64,000 nucleotides of DNA, from positions 79,025,345-79,089,344 of the forward strand of contig NC_092794.1 of assembly GCF_918797505.1 (NCBI RefSeq). Direction: 5' to 3'. Each line of letters begins with the position of its first letter. The stretch's first letter is position 1. Of the stretch, positions 1 through 12,860 are shown piece after piece. Below the pieces are notes generated by a model. The model was not told where the DNA came from. It made no database searches and saw only the letters and a program-made list of their open reading frames with translations. The stretch is from Bemisia tabaci (Eukaryota; Arthropoda; Insecta; Hemiptera; Aleyrodidae). The position numbers and the translations under genes are program-made.

Positions 1-3000
1 CGTGCCAGCGAGGTACCTCTGCATGCCTCTGCCGTGTGTGGGTCGTGTAAACAAACGAAGATTGATAACACAAATGATCCAAACAACTCGAAATCTCTTA
101 ATTTTAATTAATTTAAATCCATTTTCGACTTCAACCAAGCATTTGGCAATAATATTCATCGTATTTTACAACCAGGAGCCACGGCCTATCGGCTCATTTT
201 AAGGTGCATTCTGAAAATCAGTCTTACAAGTCCAGTGTCCAAATCCAGACTTTCTTCTTTTACTTTTTTTTGACCATTCTCTTTTCATTTTCGCCTCAAA
301 TCAAATGTTTTGCAGTTTCTTTGTCTTAAGTATGTGGTCCTGAATTCATTCAAGAGCTAGAAGTTCACCATTTATTTAGTATTATAAGCCTTTTGACCTC
401 TCAAGCTTTACCGATATGATCTCATGTAGTTCAAGGTTTCTTTGGCCCAAACCAAGTGATTACACATCTGATGTGTGTCTTATGGCTCTTCAAATTCGCA
501 GTTTAGAACTAAATCAGAGACTACAGTTACTTAATCCAGTTCTGCTCTCTTGTTCAATGTTTTTCATAAGTGTTTGTTCGTGTCTGTTCTTTATAAGTGA
601 CCACTGTAGTGCATATACACAGTTATGATATCGGTACAGGTATTATTTCTTGTTTTCTTCAGTCAGGACTTTCTCTTAAGCGCAATAATTTACCAAAGAA
701 ATTCACCTAGTTGCGTAAATAATTTGGTGTATAGATATTCTGTTACTTAATGTCTCCTTGCGGTGATGCAAAGTTTCTGAGATCTGTCACAAGTGGATTT
801 TGCATTTAGACGGTCACTCTTGCCTGATAAAATTACTGCTCTAGCAGCTTCAAATTTATACTTTGATTTCTGATTCATCACTAAATGACACTCGTGCGGT
901 GTCATTTATCTTTAGTCAGTTCAAAGCTATTTCGACAATGAATCATCAAAGGTCCGATCGAAGAAGGAATTTTCTGGCGAGTGCTGCGGCTCAACCGACA
1001 TCACAACTCTGCTATCAAAAGCATGAACCAAGACATGATCATTCGTCTGGAAGTGAAAATATTTGGCAACTAATCAGCAGGCCGATTATTGAAGGCTTAG
1101 AGCAACCTGACAAGACATCAAATTCGGATATATTGCATGGATATGATAGGGCTATGTCTTTTCATGTCGGGCTGACATAGTTTCAATAATCGGGCAGCTC
1201 GTAGTTTATCAGGTAAGATTTGTAAAGTCACTTAGGTATCACAAGTTACATTCGCATCTCTTGTGGGACAGTCTTTGTAAGTATGCTTACCTTTGTGGAG
1301 ATTAATTGATAACAAAACGAGCATATCAATGTCATAGCCTAACTAGAAAACCACTTACGTAGATTTACAAAGTTTCAGACTTTCTGTTTCTCTTCGATTA
1401 TAAAATCATGCAACGAAATGTTACAAATGTCATCCCCAGATAACCTTAACCATGTTCCTGACTTATTCTTATGGGAGGATGTAATTCTATGTCTTTTCAA
1501 AATCCTTCCATCCATCTGTACCTGAGAAATTCAGTAAACCAGCCGACTTTCGGACTTTTAACAAGAATAGTCGGCAACTTTACCATTGAAATGATTCTTA
1601 GGTGTTTCTGAACAAAGGGATTTTATTAAAATTTTTGATGGACAGGTTTGATTCACCCTGAATTCTTAAATAGAGAGAAAAAAAATAATTTCTTCACTCT
1701 AGAAAGACATGAAACTGACGAAGCTGTAGGTTAGTAAGTAGTTTTTGATTACTTCATTCCATGAAATATGATGAGCCTTGTTGCTGCAGGAAACACAACA
1801 TACTAGCAGGAATCCTCAAATAAATTTTCTGTCTTGTACAATATCTGTTGATACTTAAGTATTTGATGATACCTATGAAGTACAAAATTTCTGAAAAGAC
1901 CCTGGGAATACCAGCAGAGTCATCTCAAAATTTTCTCCCAGGAACAAAACTAAAAATTGTGGAAGTTTCCTAAGAATGCTCTGAAGACAAATTTACGTAT
2001 TATTAATAGATGAAGTGTAGCCTGCTATATATCATGTCGTATTCCTCTTCAAATATACATGCAGGTTAGTAGATTTTGAAATTTTAAGCGCACAATTTGC
2101 TTATGAAAGAAGCGAGCACTACCATGATTTCCACTTACCATTACCACTTCCTGATAAATTTTTATAAGTTGATGCTATTGAAAGTTGAGTTGTGATGTCG
2201 GTTGAGCCGCAGCACTCACCAGAAAATTCCTTCGTCGATCGGACCTTTGATGATTCATTGTCGAAATAGCTTTGAACTGATTAAAGATAAATGACACCGC
2301 AAGAGTGTCATTTAGTGATGAATCAGAGATCAAAGTATAAATTTGAAGCTGCTAGAGCAGTAATTTTATCAGGCAAGAGTGACCGTCTAAATGCAAAATC
2401 CACTTGTGACAGATCTCAGAAACTTTGCATCACCGCAAGGAGACATTAAGTAACAGAATATCTATACACCAAATTATTTACGCAACTAGGTGAATTTCTT
2501 TGGTAAATTATTGCGCTTAAGAGAAAGTCCTGACTGAAGAAAACAAGAAATAATACCTGTACCGATATCATAACTGTGTATATGCACTACAGTGGTCACT
2601 TATAAAGAACAGACACGAACAAACACTTATGAAAAACATTGAACAAGAGAGCAGAACTGGATTAAGTAACTGTAGTCTCTGATTTAGTTCTAAACTGCGA
2701 ATTTGAAGAGCCATAAGACACACATCAGATGTGTAATCACTTGGTTTGGGCCAAAGAAACCTTGAACTACATGAGATCATATCGGTAAAGCTTGAGAGGT
2801 CAAAAGGCTTATAATACTAAATAAATGGTGAACTTCTAGCTCTTGAATGAATTCAGGACCACATACTTAAGACAAAGAAACTGCAAAACATTTGATTTGA
2901 GGCGAAAATGAAAAGAGAATGGTCAAAAAAAAGTAAAAGAAGAAAGTCTGGATTTGGACACTGGACTTGTAAGACTGATTTTCAGAATGCACGTTAAAAT

Positions 3001-3195
3001 GAGCCGATAGGCCGTGGCTCCTGGTTGTAAAATACGATGAATATTATTGCCAAATGCTTGGTTGAAGTCGAAAATGGATTTAAATTAATTAAAATTAAGA
3101 GATTTCGAGTTGTTTGGATCATTTGTGTTATCAATCTTCGTTTGTTTACACGACCCACACACGGCAGAGGCATGCAGAGGTACCTCGCTGGCACG
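1..3195. mobile_element. Large foldback element, arms about 1.0 kb, left end cut by window
   Basis: Bases 1-1010 reappear as a near-exact reverse complement at 2187-3195, symmetric about 1598. The loop of about 1.2 kb between them has no recognisable coding content. The small ORFs in the arms (2-202 and 416-628) are mirrored exactly at 2994-3194 and 2568-2780, so they are arm sequence and not genes. The outer end reads GGCACG at 3190-3195. The left end coincides with the window edge, so its flank and any target duplication cannot be seen. The arms are very similar, suggesting a young insertion or continuing arm homogenisation. No transposase is visible and the superfamily is unknown. It lies upstream of exon 4134-4229, probably in an intron of that gene. 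Confidence 0.9.
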
Positions 3196-4133
3196 CCGGG
3201 TCAAAAGTGTGGCCACCGCCGGACGGAGATAATGGGCGCCATTTTGAGATGGGCCAAGCGGCGCGCGTTTAAATGGGAGCCCAAAATACGGACTTTTGGA
3301 CTCGTATTTCGTGGGTTAATATTGCTCAAAAAAATCGGGGAAAATTCCTGTGAACTCTGTGCACTCTCTAGTTTCCAAAAATGCAAGAATTACGAATTGC
3401 TGAACAAGCTCATTTTAATTTTTGGAACTCCTTGGCTTTGATTTCCCCACGAAATGGTGTGGACCCAGCACCATTTCTCCACCTTGTTATATATATATAA
3501 CTAAGCATGGTTCTTCACTGCTATGAGGTCTATGTCAAGTTTCATTTTTGGTGAAAATCGGCCCATCCCCTAGTTCAGTAACTTGGTAACTTCAAGGTCA
3601 CTGGGGGATGATTTTTCAAACTCGTCCGATCTTAGTCGATTATACCTCAAAAAAATCGTCTCGTCGTGGCCTTCCATACAACCTATATTCACCTACCCTC
3701 TAAAACCACCCCTTATCCAGAAAATCTCAAGTCCAAAGGGGGATGAATTTTCGAACTCGTCTGATCTTAGTTGGTGGTACCTCAAAACACTCGTTTCGTC
3801 GTGACCTTCAAAACAACCTATATTCACCTACCCTCTAAAACCGCCCTTTATCCTGAAAATCTCAAGTTTAAGGGGGGCGATTTTGGACCAGTCAGGCTTA
3901 TTGGGCGCAACTGTTTTCATAGAAACGATTTGTCGACTGTGGCTGGAAAGCGTTTTTTTTTTAAACTGCTTGAGGGGCTAGATCACCCTAGCCCCTCATG
4001 AGTGAAAAAAAAAAATATATATAGAGGTTATACATCCTGATAAAGATTTGAATGAATTTAACTGTTTATTGTGATTATAACATTGATGATGGAGTCGTAT
4101 AGTTTCGGATTTGAACACTTTTTTGTTTTTCAG
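3196..4133. other. Intronic sequence between foldback element and exon
   Basis: No gene is visible apart from the branch point and polypyrimidine region leading to the acceptor at 4131-4133. The stretch contains the diverged tandem repeat at 3575-3890 and short AT runs. The ORF at 3037-3441 reads out of the foldback arm and is not supported. Confidence 0.5.
3575..3890. repeat. Diverged tandem repeat, unit about 135 bp, two copies
   Basis: A block with GGGGGATGA at about 3603, a CCTCAAAA box, then TATTCACCTACCCTCTAAAA and AATCTCAAG recurs about 135 bp later with roughly 85% similarity by eye. The two short ORFs here (3583-3804 and 3771-4001) are repeat translations and not genes. Confidence 0.8.
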
Positions 4134-4229
4134 TCCTTAGAAAATCGATGCCGTGATAACACCTCAAGAGAAGGAGGACCTCCTGCTTGGGCACCTTTTG
4201 GGGAAAAAATAAATAAAGATTCTTTGAAG
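4134..4229 (+). CDS. Internal exon of low-complexity, RGG-tailed protein gene
   Basis: A 96-bp exon is framed by a strong acceptor (TTTTTGTTTTTCAG ending at 4133) and a GTATAT donor at 4230. It encodes 32 residues beginning SLENRCRDNTSREGG and ending EKINKDSLK, and is phase 0 on both sides. The next exon, 4.4 kb downstream at 8599, is also phase 0 on entry, so the two join in frame. The polar, charged text matches the style of that exon. The start codon and upstream exons are not in the window. I do not recognise the family. The exon assignment rests on splice signals and phase only; a transcript would be decisive. Confidence 0.65.
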
Positions 4230-5559
4230 GTATATCTAATTTTTCTTCACCTTCTCTCTTCCTCTTACCTTTGGTAGCAGTCTCATTATGTTATGAAAGG
4301 ACTATGCTGGGAATACCTTTGGCGCCAGCTAAATTTTATTACTATTTGATGCTGTGTTCCACACAGCTCTCTGAGCTAGATGAGCTCTCAAAATGGAATT
4401 CTCTAAGTAGGTACCAACGTCTGTTCCTCCCAGTTATTGCACGTCAACTAGGAAGGGGTTGAGTCTTAGATAGTAAGTCCTAAAAGCTCCCTTACTTTAG
4501 TGTGAGAAGATCATGAATGTAACTTCACCAAGTCATTAAGATGTAGTGACACAGTATCCGTTCTATTATAATCGTTTGAGCAATTCTCACAGCGCTAAAG
4601 ATCATGAGAGTAAAGAATGATTTTAATCGAGTTCTAAAGCACATAATTCCTAAACACTTATTTACAAAGAAATATAATAGTTATAGTTTCCATATATACT
4701 ATGTGCTAACGAGATGTTGGCTTTAAGATATCTGCATAAAAAGTGAATCGATTAATGCAACTTTTTAAAAAAAATTCATTGGTCGCAACACTATATCTGC
4801 CACCGTGTAGTTAGAATAGAAACAGTTACTGGCAATAGCTTCAAACTAACTGATAAAAGTAAAAAAATTGACCTCAATGAGATGTCTTAGAGTATATTTC
4901 AATTAATCAAAGAACTTATTCAAGAGTTAAATCCATCATCCCAAATCTAACTGATTAACCCATCTGAAACATAAAATTGGGTTTATAAACAGGCAAGATT
5001 TTTATGATGTAATCCGGACCTCCTGAGAACGGAAAGAATTGCAGTCACTTTTCCAGCTTATCTCTCAATTTAATGGTCATTCCATGCCCAATCAGGCCAA
5101 GAGTTTCACCTGACCCCTTTAGATTTTAGTGAAACTTAGTGCTTTCACTCTCATCACCTAAGTTAAATACAGGGACTGTCCCTCAGAAATCTACTTGGCC
5201 CCTCCAAAGAAATGTGAGGGATTTTGCTAAGTGAGTGCTTTACATATCTTTCATCTTTGAAATTGCAATTGGATCATTTTTTCGGTGGGAGCAGATCATA
5301 ATTGCTCCTGAGACGCCTCAATTTTTCCAAATTTTTGTAGGGGAAACCCTTAGACCCCCTTTAGATGCGAGGGAAATCCCCTAAATCCTTCATGGAGTCC
5401 TTTTGTGCCTCCCCCGACCCCCTTTGATGAGGTTCCCTCTAGGCCCCCCTCCTCCACGAAAAGCTCCTAGCTCTGCCCATGACCAAACCTAGCAAAAACC
5501 TTAAATTTTCAGAAAATTAGACAATGTGGGCAACAGTTTCAATTTGTATTTTTGAATCT
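4230..5559 (+). other. Intron, no gene seen
   Basis: AT-rich sequence with several C-rich patches (5395-5470) and no coherent reading frame, RNA gene or recognisable element end. The short ORF at 4271-4462 has no protein-like features. Confidence 0.5.
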
Positions 5560-6128
5560 TTAAGGTAGAACCCTACTACTGTAGTTCAGAAAATCGCCAT
5601 TACGTGGCGCTTCGCCGAAATCTGTCGTTTTTTCCATGTTTTTCGATGCATCTGGGCGATTTGTTCAGACACAAGCCAGACTTGCGAAATTTTCTTAACG
5701 TTATTACAAGGATTATAGTATGCTCAGTAGTCATAAACAATCAGTTTCTTTCTGCGATCATCATTTGCGGAGAAACTATGCGTCACGATCGGTGTCTAAA
5801 TCCGCTTTTCTCAATGGAGTATTGTGATCTTTGTTTGATTTGTGGCACGTCCGCGCGCGCGGGCCGTTTGAATAAGCCCAAAAAAGAAGCTTCTCATTAC
5901 GGCGTGCACATTTTCGGGTACTAATTTTCATTTAAGGTTAACATCGATTGCAGCTGCATAATCCTGAGGATATGTACTTTGTAGTGACATTAAGACAATT
6001 TTAATATATTAAATCCTGACTTCACAAATTAATGAAAAGTGACAAAAAATGGCATGATTTGAGATCAGCGACTGTGGTGTCATCTCCTAGAATTTTTTTT
6101 GAGAGCCTTATGTAGGGTTCCACCTTAA
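5560..6128. mobile_element. MITE with TTAA ends (piggyBac-like target)
   Basis: The termini are inverted repeats: TTAAGGTAGAACCCTAC at 5560-5576 and GTAGGGTTCCACCTTAA at 6112-6128, differing at one base. TTAA at each outer edge is the target duplication typical of piggyBac-type cut-and-paste elements, but no transposase is present. The 106-codon ORF at 5604-5924 resembles nothing I know and I do not regard it as a gene. The superfamily assignment is inferred from TTAA alone. Confidence 0.65.
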
Positions 6129-6349
6129 AACGAAGTCCACTGGTCATAAAAATACCTGTAATAAGACATCCTCACATTTCGACAAAAATATTTTCTGGTT
6201 AACTCAATTGAATTTCCAGACCACCTTCAAATTAGAAATTTAATGCTAATCATATCTGCCTATTAATGTAACACTGCCCCTCCCCCCTCCCTCAAAAAAG
6301 TCTCCACGCCTCCTGATGAAACTGTAGGTACTTTTTGTTTCAATATATA

Positions 6350-7847
6350 GAGAGTGGCCTAAAAGTCTGTAACCCCCCCCCCCCCCCCCCCCCCGGTAAC
6401 TTTTGAACGGTTAGAGACAGAAAAACGAAACTTAGGGAATGTTTCTATCTCCAAGGAGACCATCTTCAAGGCGGGTCAAAATTTTTACCCCTCCCTCAGA
6501 GGGGGGCGGGGCGGCTGGGAGTCCCCAACTTTTTTTATTTAAAAGGTAAACCCTATCTTACATCATTAGAAAGAACGTTAAAAACTGAGAATTTTGACAC
6601 AAACCGCAGATCAATATCTTAATTTTTGACCGAGTTATAATAGGTCCAGGGTCAACTTTGACCTATTTTCAAAATATCGTAGTTCTGGTTGAAATTATCG
6701 TAGAGAAAAAAATAAAACGGGAAAATTTAGCTAATTGTAAGCACTTTTAAGTGAAAATCATAAAAATCACCTTAAACAAATTTTATGGGGGGATTTGGAC
6801 CCTCAAATACGTCAGTTCAAATGTCGGACGATTTTTTCGCGGAATAAGCCGATTTTCCCCAACTTTGCCTTAACGTATCTCGGTAAGTTCAAAATTAGTT
6901 CAACATTGCGTTTTCAAGGCCCCTAATTTCGAGGGGAAGTTAAAAAAAAAACGATAATGAAGATGAGTAAAGGAGGGGTATCGATAAGGGCCATTTTTGG
7001 CCCCCTCCTAGAATCTGGAAATTTATACGGGTTTTCCAATTTGACTCAATGTAGTTTACGGAAATAATCATGATTTAGCCCATAAGCCACTGGATCCATG
7101 TTAAACGGTTGCCTAATCCTAGGTCTGCAGGCGTATTTTAGCGAAAATTCGTGTTTTTCTATCACTCCGAGGCTTTTTTGACACCGAGCGCATTGTCTAA
7201 CTAAAACGAGCTTTTGATATGTTATCAAGGGGGCTTTAGAACACATTTTAACCCTGGTTTGGTTTTATTTAGATGATGCGCTCATAGTTAAAAAATTTTT
7301 TTACAAAAATCGACGTTTAAGGGACATCCGCAAAAATCTGAGGGAACACGTCTCTCCAACTGTATGCACGCTACGTATATTATCGAGGGCACTTATTGAG
7401 CCTTGTAAAACCCTTAAAAGGAGATTTTCTTTAAGTGTAGCCAAAAAAACCCTTACCACGTACTTTCCTAAGATTTTTGCGAATGTCCCTTAAACGTCGA
7501 TTGTTGTAAAAAATTTTTTAACTATGAGCGCATCATCTAATTTTAACCAAACCAGGGTTAAAATGTGTCCCAAAGCCTCCTTGATAACATATGAAAAACT
7601 CGTTTTAGTTAGACGATGTGCTCAGTGTCAAAAAAGCCTCGGAGTGATAGAAAAACACGAATTTTCGCTAAAATACGCCTGCAGACCTATGTTTTGGCAA
7701 CCGTTTAACATGGATCCAGTGGCCTGTGGGCTAAATCATGATTATTTCCGTAAACCACAATGAGTCAACTTGAAAATCCGTTTAAATTTCCAGATTCTAG
7801 GAGGGGGCCAAAAAAGGCCTTTATCGATACCCCTCCTTTGACTGTCT

Positions 7848-7891
<44 letters not shown>

Positions 7892-8425
7892 TTCTGCTCG
7901 AAATTTGAGGCCTTGAAAATGTAATGTTGAACTAATTTTGAACTCGCTGAGATAATGTTGAGGCAAAGTTAGGGAAAATTTGCTCATTTTGCGGGAGAAT
8001 CGTTTGATCTTTGAACTGACGAATTTGGGGGTCCGAATCCTCCCTTAAAATTAGTTTGAGGTGATTTTTACTTAAAAGTGCTTACAATTTGCTAAATTTT
8101 CTCGTTTTATTATTTTCTCTACGTCAATTTGAACCGGAGCTTTGATTTTTTGAAAATAGGTCAAATTTGACCTTTGACCTATTATAACTTGGTCAAAAAT
8201 TAAGATATTGATCTGCATTTTGCGCCAAAATTCTTAGTTTTTAATGTTCTTTCCGATCTTCTAATTCCCCCGCCCCCCTCCCCTTGGGAGAGGGGCAACA
8301 ATTTTGACTTGCCTTGCAGATGGTCTCCTTTGAGATAGAAACATTCCCGAAGTCTGTTTTTCTAACTCTAACCATTCAAAAGTTACCAGGGGGGGGGGGG
8401 GGTTACGGAATTTTGGGACACCCTG
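6350..8425. mobile_element. Foldback element with CAGGGTG-type end, TA flanks
   Basis: The left arm, about 6350-7340, pairs with the right arm, about 7460-8425. Aligned right end (reverse complement): CAGGGTGTCCCAAAATTCC. Left end: GAGAGTGGCCTAAAAGTCTG. TA lies outside both. A poly-C tract at 6372-6394 in the left arm matches a poly-G tract at about 8389-8402 in the right arm. The two ORFs 7046-7246 (-) and 7524-7763 (+) are the same arm sequence seen twice. The right arm also holds a run of about 38 T at 7850-7888 that the left arm lacks. No transposase is visible. It sits in the 4.4-kb intron before exon 8599. By eye the arms are about 85-90% similar. Confidence 0.85.
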
Positions 8426-8598
8426 TATTCTCACACCAATTTCATGATCTGTAGTGGATGTATTTGAATCAAACACATATATTGGCTTCATGTCATGTCC
8501 TTGTAAAATCTCTCACTCCCTCCATGAACCTAAGTTTTTTTTCCTTTCCTAATACGTAATATATTATTTGCAAATATTTTTTCATTGTTTTTATGTAG

Positions 8599-10098
8599 GT
8601 AACTAAAGCAAGTGCTCCTGTGAAAGATGAAAAGAAGAACCCCACCTTTGATTTACAGCGAAAAGATGCAATTCTAACCGCAACACGCTCGTCTCATCCC
8701 AAAAAAACCAATGTTGAAGAAAAGATGAAATCAGAAAAGAACGGAAAAAACTACAGAGATCAGTTTCAGAGACAAAATCATAATAAGGCTGAAACTGGAT
8801 CACTTAGTCAACTGGGTCGAAAATCTGCCCCATCCAAACACACAACTGTCAATAGTAGGTCATCTGATAAAGATCCTAATGATTGCCCCTCCCGGTCTCA
8901 AAGTAATAATAATAACAGTTATCAATATCGAAAGATTTCTCCGAAACATAGCGCACCCAAAGAACCAATAAAAATTGCTCAGAAAGAACAGCCAGTGCAA
9001 CCCAAGCATGATCCTATGGAAGAGGTTGCACAGATGAAATCTAGTTTTCATGAGTCTTCGCCTCCTATATCTAGTTTTCATGAACAGTTTTTACAGCCAC
9101 CACCGAATTTCACCAATTGTCATCAGGAAACTGTGCAGTCCAATCCAAAAGGATTTTCCAAAAGTAGCTATCCAAAGAATCAATCAAATATAACAACATC
9201 TCTTGATGCTGTGACAGACTCTGCCACTTTTCCCATTCCAAGCCAGTCATTTACTGCTAGTAGTTTTTCTAATAACTTATCAAATCAGTCATTCAATCAA
9301 AATGACTATTACATTCAGAATTCTGTCTCATTAAGTGCAAAAAATGAGTTTGACTATACAAGCTTACCTTTGTCAAGTCAATCTGTCGTACCATTTCCTA
9401 ATAGTCAGTACGCCTCAGATGTAAATCACATCCAAAACTATGGAAACCCCAGCTACTTTGAGCCATCCTTACAGCCGCCCTTACCAACTTTAAAGAAAAA
9501 TGACTTTGCTGAAAATTGCATACCATCACAGGCTCTAGTCTTCTCCAGCAGTTCATTCTCTGATGGACGGACGCAGAATTCCATCCCGCGATATATACCA
9601 AGCTCGTATAATCCTATGAAAGGACCATATGGAAGAACTCAGTTCAGTGAACCACCCCCTAATACCTTCAATTCTCATACGTATAGAAGCAATACAGTAG
9701 ATGGATCTTTACAAAACTGGATTCCACATGTTGAGACTGAAAATGAAATCCAGCCGTACCTGTATATGAAAACAAATTATAATGTGGTACCCAGTCAAAG
9801 TCCTCCGGTTCAGTTGGAATATGATAACCAGACTCAGGTCTATGGCAGGAGTAACTTCTGTGGTACAAATAATGATTCACAGAAACGTCAGAATGAATGT
9901 GCACCTTCATACCAAATTAATACTAATAACAGCAACGAATCGTTGCAGTATCGAGCTCGAAAATTTGATGATAATACTGTTCCTCAGCCATACACCTACA
10001 ACAGAGGAAGTCATTTTTCTGAGGGAGCGTTTCATCGTAAGAACAATGATGAAGCCCACAGAGGATCTCAGAGGCAATATATCAGACCTCTATCCAAG
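8599..10098 (+). CDS. Large 500-codon exon, S/N/Q/P-rich disordered protein
   Basis: The exon starts after TTTTTATGTAG (8588-8598) and ends before GTGAGC at 10099. It is exactly 500 codons with no stop, phase 0 in and out. It opens VTKASAPVKDEKKNP. The first 130 residues are Lys/Asp rich with poly-Asn (SQSNNNNSYQ); the rest is Ser, Asn, Gln, Pro and Tyr rich with no predicted fold, signal peptide or membrane segment. Two near-identical SSFHE motifs occur at about residues 147-160. This composition is typical of disordered RNA-granule or scaffold proteins, and the downstream RGG exon fits an RNA-binding role. That is inference; no domain is recognised. Continuity with 4134-4229 and 25478-25627 is supported by matching phase. 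Confidence 0.85.
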
Positions 10099-10574
10099 GT
10101 GAGCAATTTCTATTGATGTTTGTACTTTCCCATATTTTTATCAAGTGCTCTAACAGAGACAAAATATTTTAGAGCCCCTCCACTGCTACCTATCTTCCCT
10201 ATAGTGTATAAATTACTTTCGGAAGTCAACGCTCAGATTCATTTAATAATGATTGAGGAAGCGATTGATTTAGCAGTCCTTGCTTTAACAGCAAACACGT
10301 GCGTTTTAAGTGCTCACTGCGACGTTTTATCAGTCATCTTTAGGCGAATTTTATTCCATTTTCTGCTCAAGGAGAATTGTTTCCAAAAGGGACCTTTGAG
10401 GTTAAAAAATCAACTTTACTCGTTACAATAAACTTTTGTGCACCAAATAGGAAAAATCTTCAATTTTATGAAATGAGTTCACTTTTCATAGAAGGCATGT
10501 TCAGACCAGTGATTTTCAAGGTTATGTTTGGAGTGATTTTTATTCACTAAACATTGCATCTTAAAGATTTACAG

Positions 10575-10754
10575 CCTAATGGAGTTACAGTTAAGTTCCT
10601 CAAAAATATCAGTAACAGCCCTCAAAGTGCAGGAAAGTTCAATTACATGCAATATTTTTCCTCATCTTGTGAAAATGTAACGTCTACAACAGAAAAGCTA
10701 TCAAACTTGATGCCATTTAACGCAGGAGCCAGTTTAGAAGTTCATGCCTGGTGA
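10575..10754 (+). CDS. Candidate alternative last exon (59 codons plus stop)
   Basis: An acceptor-like AAAGATTTACAG ends at 10574. The following reading frame, PNGVTVKFLKNISN to SLEVHAW then TGA, is open for 59 codons in phase 0, so it could follow exon 8599-10098 directly. The text is protein-like but matches no family I know, and a frame of this length arises by chance fairly often in intron DNA. It competes with 17650 and 25478 as the terminal exon. RNA reads crossing 10098/10575 would settle it. Confidence 0.25.
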   Translation, partial: PNGVTVKFLKNISNSPQSAGKFNYMQYFSSSCENVTSTTEKLSNLMPFNAGASLEVHAW

Positions 10755-10924
10755 ACGATAGGACGTATTCTTCATCGATACTCAAGCAGTATCAGAACGT
10801 ATTTAGATACTTCAGTTTTCATGTTACACAACGTCGAAAAAGTGTAATGTCTGCAATGCAGAGGACGTTACACAGCTCTAGTAAGAAATAATCTCACATT
10901 TAACTAGTTTGATAGGCTCCTATT

Positions 10925-11165
10925 ATAAATGCAGGTACTCTGTATGTTAGATAATAGGGAAAAAGAAGAGACAAATTACGACTAAAGATAGATAGACGAA
11001 CTCGTTTGTTCGGGGATAGGAGCGGCCCACCACTACTGGGGCGGTTATCAACGCAACTGACAAAAACGACTTTGAAGATTCACAAACAGGAAAACAAGTT
11101 ACAAATTAATTCAGGTCGATGCACTATATGAATTTAGATGAGTCAACATGCCTCCCTGATTTTTA
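10925..11165. repeat. Dispersed repeat, copy 1 (copy 2 at 22508-22718)
   Basis: About 230 bp from TGTTAGATAAT through AAGAAGAGACAAATTACGAC, GGAGCGGCCCACC and GGTCGATGCACTATAT recur in the same orientation at 22508-22718 with small differences. There are no terminal inverted repeats or coding frame, and the nature is unknown. Confidence 0.8.
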
Positions 11166-11427
11166 GGAACTAAGAAATCAGATAATTATTTCATTACAAA
11201 ATATTTAAAGTACATCCTACATGAATTTATGCTAGTTATATGCTACCTATCTACACTACCCTCCCTGGCGCCAGGTTTACAAGCATATCATATCATAAAT
11301 CTGCAGCAAATTATAATTAGGAAAGAGAGATTCTCGAGCATATACAAATTTGCTAAAATTACTAATATAAGTGAATTAAAAAGAAAATAGAATTTTACTT
11401 TGACTTGCAAAGGGATGGGTGAATTAA

Positions 11428-11671
11428 AATGAATCACTAAATACGAAAAGGGCACATGTCCAGAAAACCAAATTGTTCGGGAGACACAAAAAACTGTTTA
11501 TTTTGTGGTAGATATTTTTTTAAACATCGCTCTGCTTTGCCCCGCGCCGGTTTTTTTAAACATAACGACTTTCCAAAAAATATCTACCACGAAATAAACA
11601 GTTTTTTGTATCTCCTGAACAATTTGGTTTTCTGGACACGTGCCTTTTTTGTATTTAGTGATTCAAATAAG
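11428..11671. mobile_element. Small palindromic MITE, arms about 100 bp
   Basis: Sequence from about 11428 (AATCACTAAATACGAAAA, GACACAAAAAACTG, TGGTAGATATTTTT) is mirrored ending near 11671. The loop around 11525-11570 is short. The ORF 11456-11857 reads through it and is spurious. Confidence 0.8.
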
Positions 11672-12659
11672 GGTCCAATTCCAGGTCGTATTTCCTCTCA
11701 AAATTTTTTTTTTTGTGAATTTTTGGACAAATCAAACTTTATTTTAACTATCATTAGGTGTAGAATTAGGAAATACAGCTCGTTGAGCTTAATAGTTGGG
11801 CTTAAACCTGAATTTTCACCGTCAAGTGTATCACTTCCCAAACACAGTGGGTTTTAACTAAATCTAATTAAGAAAATGAAAGTCCCCATATCTGAAAGCG
11901 GAAAAGTACAGCGAAACACATCAGGAATACATCCCCGCTGAAAAGAAAATCATTCGCTGGGCCGTTTTTTTTAGTGCCCCCCTAAGCCAAAATGGCGGCC
12001 GATATGCGCCGCCGCGGGGTGCAAATGTTACATCTCCCTCACAATGTCAAGTGACACATCGATTCCTATGTAATTTTGGTCGTAGAATCCGAATATGAGG
12101 TCAGAAATCCCTCACGACTAAATGGGATTGCGCAAATTCAAGATGGCGGCCAAAAATAGGCCCCGGAGTAAAAATTCTCAATGAACCACTCGACAAGGTA
12201 CGAATTTCAGCATTCTGATACATGTTTCTTAACCAAAATTTCACGTAGAACACGATGCCTACAACGAAAATTACCGAAATCAACTCCTTACGAAGATATT
12301 CAATGATTCTTGATGCATGAATTCAAACCATCCGCTCATGAAAACTCAATGCTCCATGTGATTCACATCGCGCGCTAAACGTTATCATGACAGTATCTGC
12401 GATTTAAAAATCTGGCAACCTCAATTTTAACGCTTTGGTTCAGCTACAGCAAATTGCTTATAGTTTGAACAATACATGGTGGGAAATGAACATCGCTGGA
12501 CTGAGAAGCTTTCTGAAACCGTTTGTCGGGGCGAGGCCCCTTTTTCGTTCTGTGAACTAGCAGTTAGTTCTTTTGGGTTTGAAAAACCCTGATTTTTCGT
12601 ATCGTTTTCATAGCATTTTTTCTTGTGTGATTTTTTTCTCGCACCGCGTCAAGGACGGC

Positions 12660-12860
12660 GCATGCGGCACGTGTTGGGCCACGTGCGGTCCACGAAAGTT
12701 GCATAAGCGGTTATGCAACGGAACTTTCCATCGATTCTCGGCACGTGCGCCTCCACGTGTCGGCCACCTTCGTTACATAAGTGCGTTATGTAATGGAATT
12801 TTCCATCATCTCAGCGGTTATGCAACCACTCTTATATATACTCGGCCACATCAGTTGGTC
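12660..12860 (+). promoter_or_regulatory. Duplicated E-box/bZIP palindrome block with TATA-like box
   Basis: Four CACGTG E-boxes start at 12668, 12680, 12742 and 12754. Palindromes follow at 12698-12719 (GTTGCATAA and TTATGCAAC around GCGG) and 12772-12794 (GTTACATAA and TTATGTAAT). The parts are spaced 74 bp apart, so this is a tandem duplication of one 74-bp module, with a third half-site TTATGCAAC at 12818. CTTATATATA follows at 12831 and TCAGTT at 12851. Such sequences are known binding sites for bHLH factors and for C/EBP- or PAR-type bZIP factors. Promoter activity is inference, and the TATA-to-TCAGTT spacing of about 20 bp is shorter than usual. Confidence 0.45.

Noticed and set aside
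5604..5924. 106-codon ORF in the TTAA-flanked MITE as a transposase fragment
   Set aside because: No similarity to piggyBac or any other transposase motif that I know, and Cys/Leu/Ile-rich text without conserved acidic spacing.
7046..7763. Two similar proteins of 66 and 79 codons on opposite strands
   Set aside because: They are the two arms of one foldback element. Conservation comes from DNA-level palindromy and not from protein selection.
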